From assembly GCA_048814795.1 (NCBI GenBank), contig CP184673.1, positions 186,001-250,000 of the forward strand: DNA of 64,000 nt, in the 5' to 3' direction. This DNA is from Thermatribacter sp048814795. Its GTDB lineage: Bacteria > Atribacterota > Atribacteria > Atribacterales > Thermatribacteraceae. The first letter of the stretch is position 1; each line of letters begins with the position of its first letter. The notes beneath the pieces are model-generated. The model was not told the DNA's origin, did no database searches, and worked only from the letters and a program-made list of their open reading frames with translations. Below, in pieces: positions 60,967 through 64,000 of this stretch. Both the position numbers and the translations under genes were made by a program.

Positions 60967-60984
60967 ACAAAGTTTCTGCAGCAC

Positions 60985-61009
60985 TTCCGGGGGCTTTCCG
61001 CCCCCGGAA
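60985..61009 (+). promoter_or_regulatory. Stem-loop between binding protein and permease genes (locus 3)
   Basis: Ten-base arms TTCCGGGGGC (60985-60994) and GCCCCCGGAA (61000-61009) with a TTTCC loop. No T-run; the AAGGAG ribosome site of the permease begins at the stem base, so folding could lower its translation. Confidence 0.82.
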
Positions 61010-61023
61010 AAGGAGTGAACAGC

Positions 61024-61929
61024 ATGCACGATCGCGGAACGTTCGAATACAAAAAAGCAATTTCTGAATACAGAATCAAGCTCTACTTGATTGGACCCAC
61101 CATACTGGTATTAATAGTAATGAACGTTTTTCCCCTGCTCTGGTCCCTGGGTCTGAGTTTTACAAACTATTCTTCGCTGATGAGCAAGAAAATATCCTTC
61201 GTGGGCTTTACCAACTACAGTCGCATACTTTCCGACCCTTTTATCTGGAAGTACTTTCAAACCACAGCCAAGTTCGTGATAATCGCCGTGGGAGTTGAAA
61301 CTCTGCTGGGCTTTGGACTGGCCCTTTTGCTTAAAGAAAGGTTCAAGGGATGGGGGCTGGTTACCACCTTAATGCTTATACCCATGATGCTTGCCCCGGT
61401 GGTAGTAGGCCTTTTCTGGACTTTCATCATGGATACCAATTTTGGTCTGCTGAATTTTTTGATGGGGCTCCTGGGATTCAAAAAGGTAGCCTGGTTAACC
61501 AATCCTCACATTGCTCTCTATTCCATTGCCATAGTGGATATCTGGATGTGGACACCTTTTGTGATGCTTATTTCCATGACCGGCCTTTTAGCCATACCCC
61601 AATCGCTCTATGAAGCTGCAGATATCGACATGGCTTCCTGGTGGTTGAAGTTCAGAAAAATAACCCTTCCCCTGGTTTCTCCACTTTTGATTCTGGCCGT
61701 TCTTTTCAGGGTCATCGATGCTTTTAAAATGTTTGACCTGGTCTTTATTATGACTGGAGGAGGTCCGGGGGACGTAACCGAAACCATCTCCATGAGCCTT
61801 TACCGCATGGCTTTTAACAAATTCAAGACCGGTGAATCCTGTGCCATGGCTTACATTATTCTCATTTTGATCATTGCTTTGAGCAACCTGCTCATTCGCT
61901 GGATCAACAAAGCCAAAGCGCAGGCCTGA
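61024..61929 (+). CDS. CUT1 ABC permease (MalF type), locus 3
   Basis: About 301 residues, six helices. EAA loop: YEAADIDMASWWLKFRKITLPLVSP. ATG 61024 is 8 bases after AAGGAG; GTG 61015 overlaps that site. IKLYLIGPTILVLIVMNVFPLLW is the first helix. Confidence 0.92.
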   Translation: MHDRGTFEYKKAISEYRIKLYLIGPTILVLIVMNVFPLLWSLGLSFTNYSSLMSKKISFVGFTNYSRILSDPFIWKYFQTTAKFVIIAVGVETLLGFGLALLLKERFKGWGLVTTLMLIPMMLAPVVVGLFWTFIMDTNFGLLNFLMGLLGFKKVAWLTNPHIALYSIAIVDIWMWTPFVMLISMTGLLAIPQSLYEAADIDMASWWLKFRKITLPLVSPLLILAVLFRVIDAFKMFDLVFIMTGGGPGDVTETISMSLYRMAFNKFKTGESCAMAYIILILIIALSNLLIRWINKAKAQA

Positions 61930-61941
61930 GGGGGTTTCATC

Positions 61942-62793
61942 ATGCACCGAAAAATCTTGAAAGGCATCTTAATCGTACTGGCACTTCTCTTCTTCCTGAT
62001 ACCCATTTACTGGATCATCGCCACCTCTTTCAAGCAATGGCCGGATATCTTCGCCATCCCCCCCAAATTCATCTTCGAAGGCACTCTAATCCACTACAAA
62101 GGTTTATTCAACATCGCTCTTGAAGAAGTGGCCAAGTTCGGCCAGGTAGGAAGGTCTCACTTTCCAGAACGCTTTTTAAACAGCATCATCATAGCCGGGT
62201 CCAGTACCCTGCTCTCGGTTGCCCTGGGCACTTTAACCGCTTACGCCTTTTCGCGGTTTAAGGTAAAGGGTGAAAATGACCTGCTTTTCTTCATTCTTTC
62301 CACCCGGATGCTGCCTCCGGTGGTGGTGGGGATACCTTTCTTTGTGCTTTACCGTTCACTGGGGCTTCTTGACACCCGGGTGGGTCTTATTCTGCTTTAC
62401 ATGACCTTTAACCTTTCTTTCGCAGTGTGGCTCATGAAAGGTTTCCTTGATGAAATCCCCAGGGAGTTTGAAGAAGCTGCCATGGTCGATGGCTATACTC
62501 GCTTTGAAGCCTTTATCAAGGTAATTCTGCCCCAGGCACTGGCAGGTATTGCCGCCACGGCTGTTTTTTGCCTGATTACTGCCTGGAACGAATTCTTCTT
62601 TGCCCTGATTCTCACCTCCGAACATGCCCGTACTGCTCCACCCTCCATTGCGGCTGTCCAGGGGACATCGGGCATCAACTGGGGCCAGATTGCTGCTGGA
62701 GTAACCGTCTTCCTTTTACCAGTGGTAGTCTTTACTTTCCTGGTGCGCAAGTATCTGGCCCGAGGACTGACTTTCGGCGTAATTAAAAGATGA
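61942..62793 (+). CDS. CUT1 ABC permease (MalG type), locus 3
   Basis: 283 residues, six helices. EAA loop: FEEAAMVDGYTRFEAFIKVILPQALAG. GAGGGGG lies before the ATG. The C-terminal LARGLTFGVIKR tail is like that of the permease at 28259, suggesting common ancestry of loci 2 and 3. Confidence 0.92.
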   Translation: MHRKILKGILIVLALLFFLIPIYWIIATSFKQWPDIFAIPPKFIFEGTLIHYKGLFNIALEEVAKFGQVGRSHFPERFLNSIIIAGSSTLLSVALGTLTAYAFSRFKVKGENDLLFFILSTRMLPPVVVGIPFFVLYRSLGLLDTRVGLILLYMTFNLSFAVWLMKGFLDEIPREFEEAAMVDGYTRFEAFIKVILPQALAGIAATAVFCLITAWNEFFFALILTSEHARTAPPSIAAVQGTSGINWGQIAAGVTVFLLPVVVFTFLVRKYLARGLTFGVIKR

Positions 62794-62809
62794 CCAGAGG
62801 ATGAGAGAA

Positions 62810-63880
62810 ATGGAAAAACTGCGAGTGGAAAAACTGTATAAAAAGTTTCAGGAAGTGGAAGCGGTAAAGAAAATCGATTTTCAGGTTGGCGAGGGAGAGT
62901 TTGTGGTTTTCCTCGGTCCTTCTGGCTGTGGAAAAACCACAACTTTGAGAATGATAGCCGGCCTGGAGCAGCCCACTTCAGGCAAAATTCTCATAGAAGG
63001 AAAAGACGTAACTAACCTGCATGCTTCAAAGCGCAACATAGCTTTTGTCTTCCAGAGCTACGCTTTATATCCCCACATGAGCATTTACGAAAACATTGCT
63101 TTCCCGCTGATTGCCCAGAAGCAGCCCCGAGAGGAAATTGAGAACAAGGTCAAGTCCGTTGCCAAAATCCTCAAGATAGAGGCTCTGTTAAAGCTAAAAC
63201 CCCATCAGTTAAGTGGCGGGGATATGCAAAAAGTAGCTCTGGGAAGGGCCATGGTGCGCCGACCCAAGCTCTTTCTCATGGATGAACCCCTGAGTGGTCT
63301 TGATGCCAAGCATCGCGAGGAAATGCGCGCTGAACTCAAGAGATTGCACATGGAAATCGGAGCAACCACCATCTATGTAACTCATGATCAGCTGGAAGCC
63401 ATGAGTATGGCTGACCGCATCATTATCATGAGCGAAGGTTGCATTCAGCAAATAGGCACCCCCCGGGAGGTGTACCTTGACCCCGCCAATACCTTTGTGG
63501 CCCATTTTATAGGGAGTCCAGGGATGAACTTCATTCCTCTCGACTATCGGGAAGAAAAAAGCCAGTTTACTTTTGTGGACGGTTCTCCACTGAACCATCC
63601 CTTGCTCCAGGAAATCTTTCAGAAAAAAGGAACCAAAAAAATCCTTCTTGGTATACGTCCGGAGTTCTTGAGAGTGGGCTCCGAGGGCGATTTCAAGGCA
63701 CGAGTGATCAGCACAGAACCTCTGGGCTATAAAAATCTGCATGCTCTGGAAATCGCCGGTGGAAATATCCTGAGAGTGGAAGACCCCCAGAGAAGGAAAA
63801 TCTCTGGAGAAACATGGGTTCAGGTAGACTGGGATAAAGCGTGTTTCTTTGACCAGGAAAACGGAATGCGCATAAGGTGA
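62810..63880 (+). CDS. Sugar ABC transporter ATPase (MalK/UgpC-like) 1
   Basis: About 356 residues. Walker A GPSGCGKTT, Q-loop FQSYALYPHM, signature LSGGDMQKVALGRAM, Walker B KLFLMDEPLSGLD and H-loop YVTHDQLEAM. The C-terminal 110 residues form the OB-fold regulatory part (TKKILLGIRPEFLRVG). The signature ends in D-M rather than the usual Q-Q. I prefer ATG 62810 to ATG 62801, which is one base from AGAGG. Could also power the loci that lack ATPases. Confidence 0.9.
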   Translation: MEKLRVEKLYKKFQEVEAVKKIDFQVGEGEFVVFLGPSGCGKTTTLRMIAGLEQPTSGKILIEGKDVTNLHASKRNIAFVFQSYALYPHMSIYENIAFPLIAQKQPREEIENKVKSVAKILKIEALLKLKPHQLSGGDMQKVALGRAMVRRPKLFLMDEPLSGLDAKHREEMRAELKRLHMEIGATTIYVTHDQLEAMSMADRIIIMSEGCIQQIGTPREVYLDPANTFVAHFIGSPGMNFIPLDYREEKSQFTFVDGSPLNHPLLQEIFQKKGTKKILLGIRPEFLRVGSEGDFKARVISTEPLGYKNLHALEIAGGNILRVEDPQRRKISGETWVQVDWDKACFFDQENGMRIR

Positions 63881-63890
63881 GGAGAAAAAA

Positions 63891-64000
63891 ATGGCTGAAG
63901 TAATGCTTAAAGACATCTCAAAAAGCTTTGGGAAAATAAAAGCCCTGCAAGGAGTGAGTCTTACTGTTAAAGACGGTGAATTCCTTATCATGCTGGGTCC
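63891..64000 (+). CDS. Sugar ABC transporter ATPase 2, 5' end only
   Basis: 36 codons before the window edge: MAEVMLKDISKSFGKIKALQG, then LTVKDGEFLIMLGP, the start of a MalK-like ATPase up to the Walker A region. GAGGAGA precedes the ATG. It follows another ATPase by 10 bases, so this importer probably has a two-ATPase heterodimer, as in some polyol and glycerol importers. Confidence 0.88.
   Translation, partial: MAEVMLKDISKSFGKIKALQGVSLTVKDGEFLIMLG

Noticed and set aside
60409..61029. 206-codon minus-strand frame opposite the third binding protein gene
   Set aside because: Shadow of a well-supported coding frame, no ribosome site or recognisable features.
63209..63991. 260-codon minus-strand frame opposite the ATPase gene
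   Set aside because: The plus strand encodes a complete ATPase with all motifs; the reverse frame shows no domain.
1..64000. CRISPR arrays, tRNA or rRNA genes, intact transposons, prophage genes
   Set aside because: Looked for regular repeats, cloverleaf-like intergenic segments, transposase or phage proteins; none seen.

Overview
The window is a gene-dense stretch of bacterial chromosome of moderate GC content, with short intergenic gaps and many 1-50 bp gene overlaps. I see no tRNA, rRNA, CRISPR array or intact insertion sequence. An LptA-like and an LptD-like protein point to an outer membrane. Two oxygen-sensitive glycyl-radical genes, a stand-alone desulforedoxin and several Fe-S proteins point to an anaerobe. 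The Mre11-Rad50-NurA-HerA cassette is most typical of archaea and deep-branching thermophilic bacteria. Together these fit a thermophilic, sugar-fermenting diderm such as an Atribacterota member; that assignment is an inference and cannot be proved from this window.

Layout. 1-291: 5' end of a DUF362 gene on the minus strand. 384-8382: sbcD/mre11, sbcC/rad50, nurA, herA, then yjbQ and a CsoR-type repressor. 8417-10286: an MtaA-type methyltransferase gene whose promoter is bracketed by a perfect 19-bp inverted repeat, then sfsA. 10307-15368: potassium channel, desulforedoxin, membrane-anchored esterase, and a sucrose-phosphate synthase/phosphatase-like pair. 15475-24832: GntR-controlled locus with a YbiW-type glycyl radical enzyme, ROK kinase, CUT1 sugar importer, GATase-like protein and radical-SAM activase. 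24844-30763: LacI-controlled second CUT1 importer with a degenerate YjbQ paralogue and a DUF401 membrane protein. 30782-34361: cobalamin riboswitch and btuFCD-like importer. 34407-44450: envelope, signalling and surface genes (Ig-like protein, diguanylate cyclase, LptA/LptD, lipoproteins, clostripain-like peptidase) with nth between. 44485-53192: central metabolism (transaldolase, aminotransferase, pdxA, glgB, pfkA, suhB-like, sirtuin). 53182-57368: PerM-type transporter, glycosyltransferase, AlkA-like glycosylase, cyclase, TPR protein. 57461-64000: third CUT1 locus with epimerase, zinc dehydrogenase, importer and two tandem ATPases; the second ATPase runs off the end.

How the genes work together. 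Three carbohydrate importers share one design: binding protein, intergenic stem-loop, two permeases. Only the third carries its own ATPases, so the first two probably borrow an ATPase, possibly the one encoded here. Imported sugars would enter glycolysis through pfkA and transaldolase. The glycyl-radical locus looks like a complete import, phosphorylate and radical C-O cleavage module, plausibly for an anhydro-sugar. The B12 importer could feed the corrinoid-linked methyltransferase family member at 8485.
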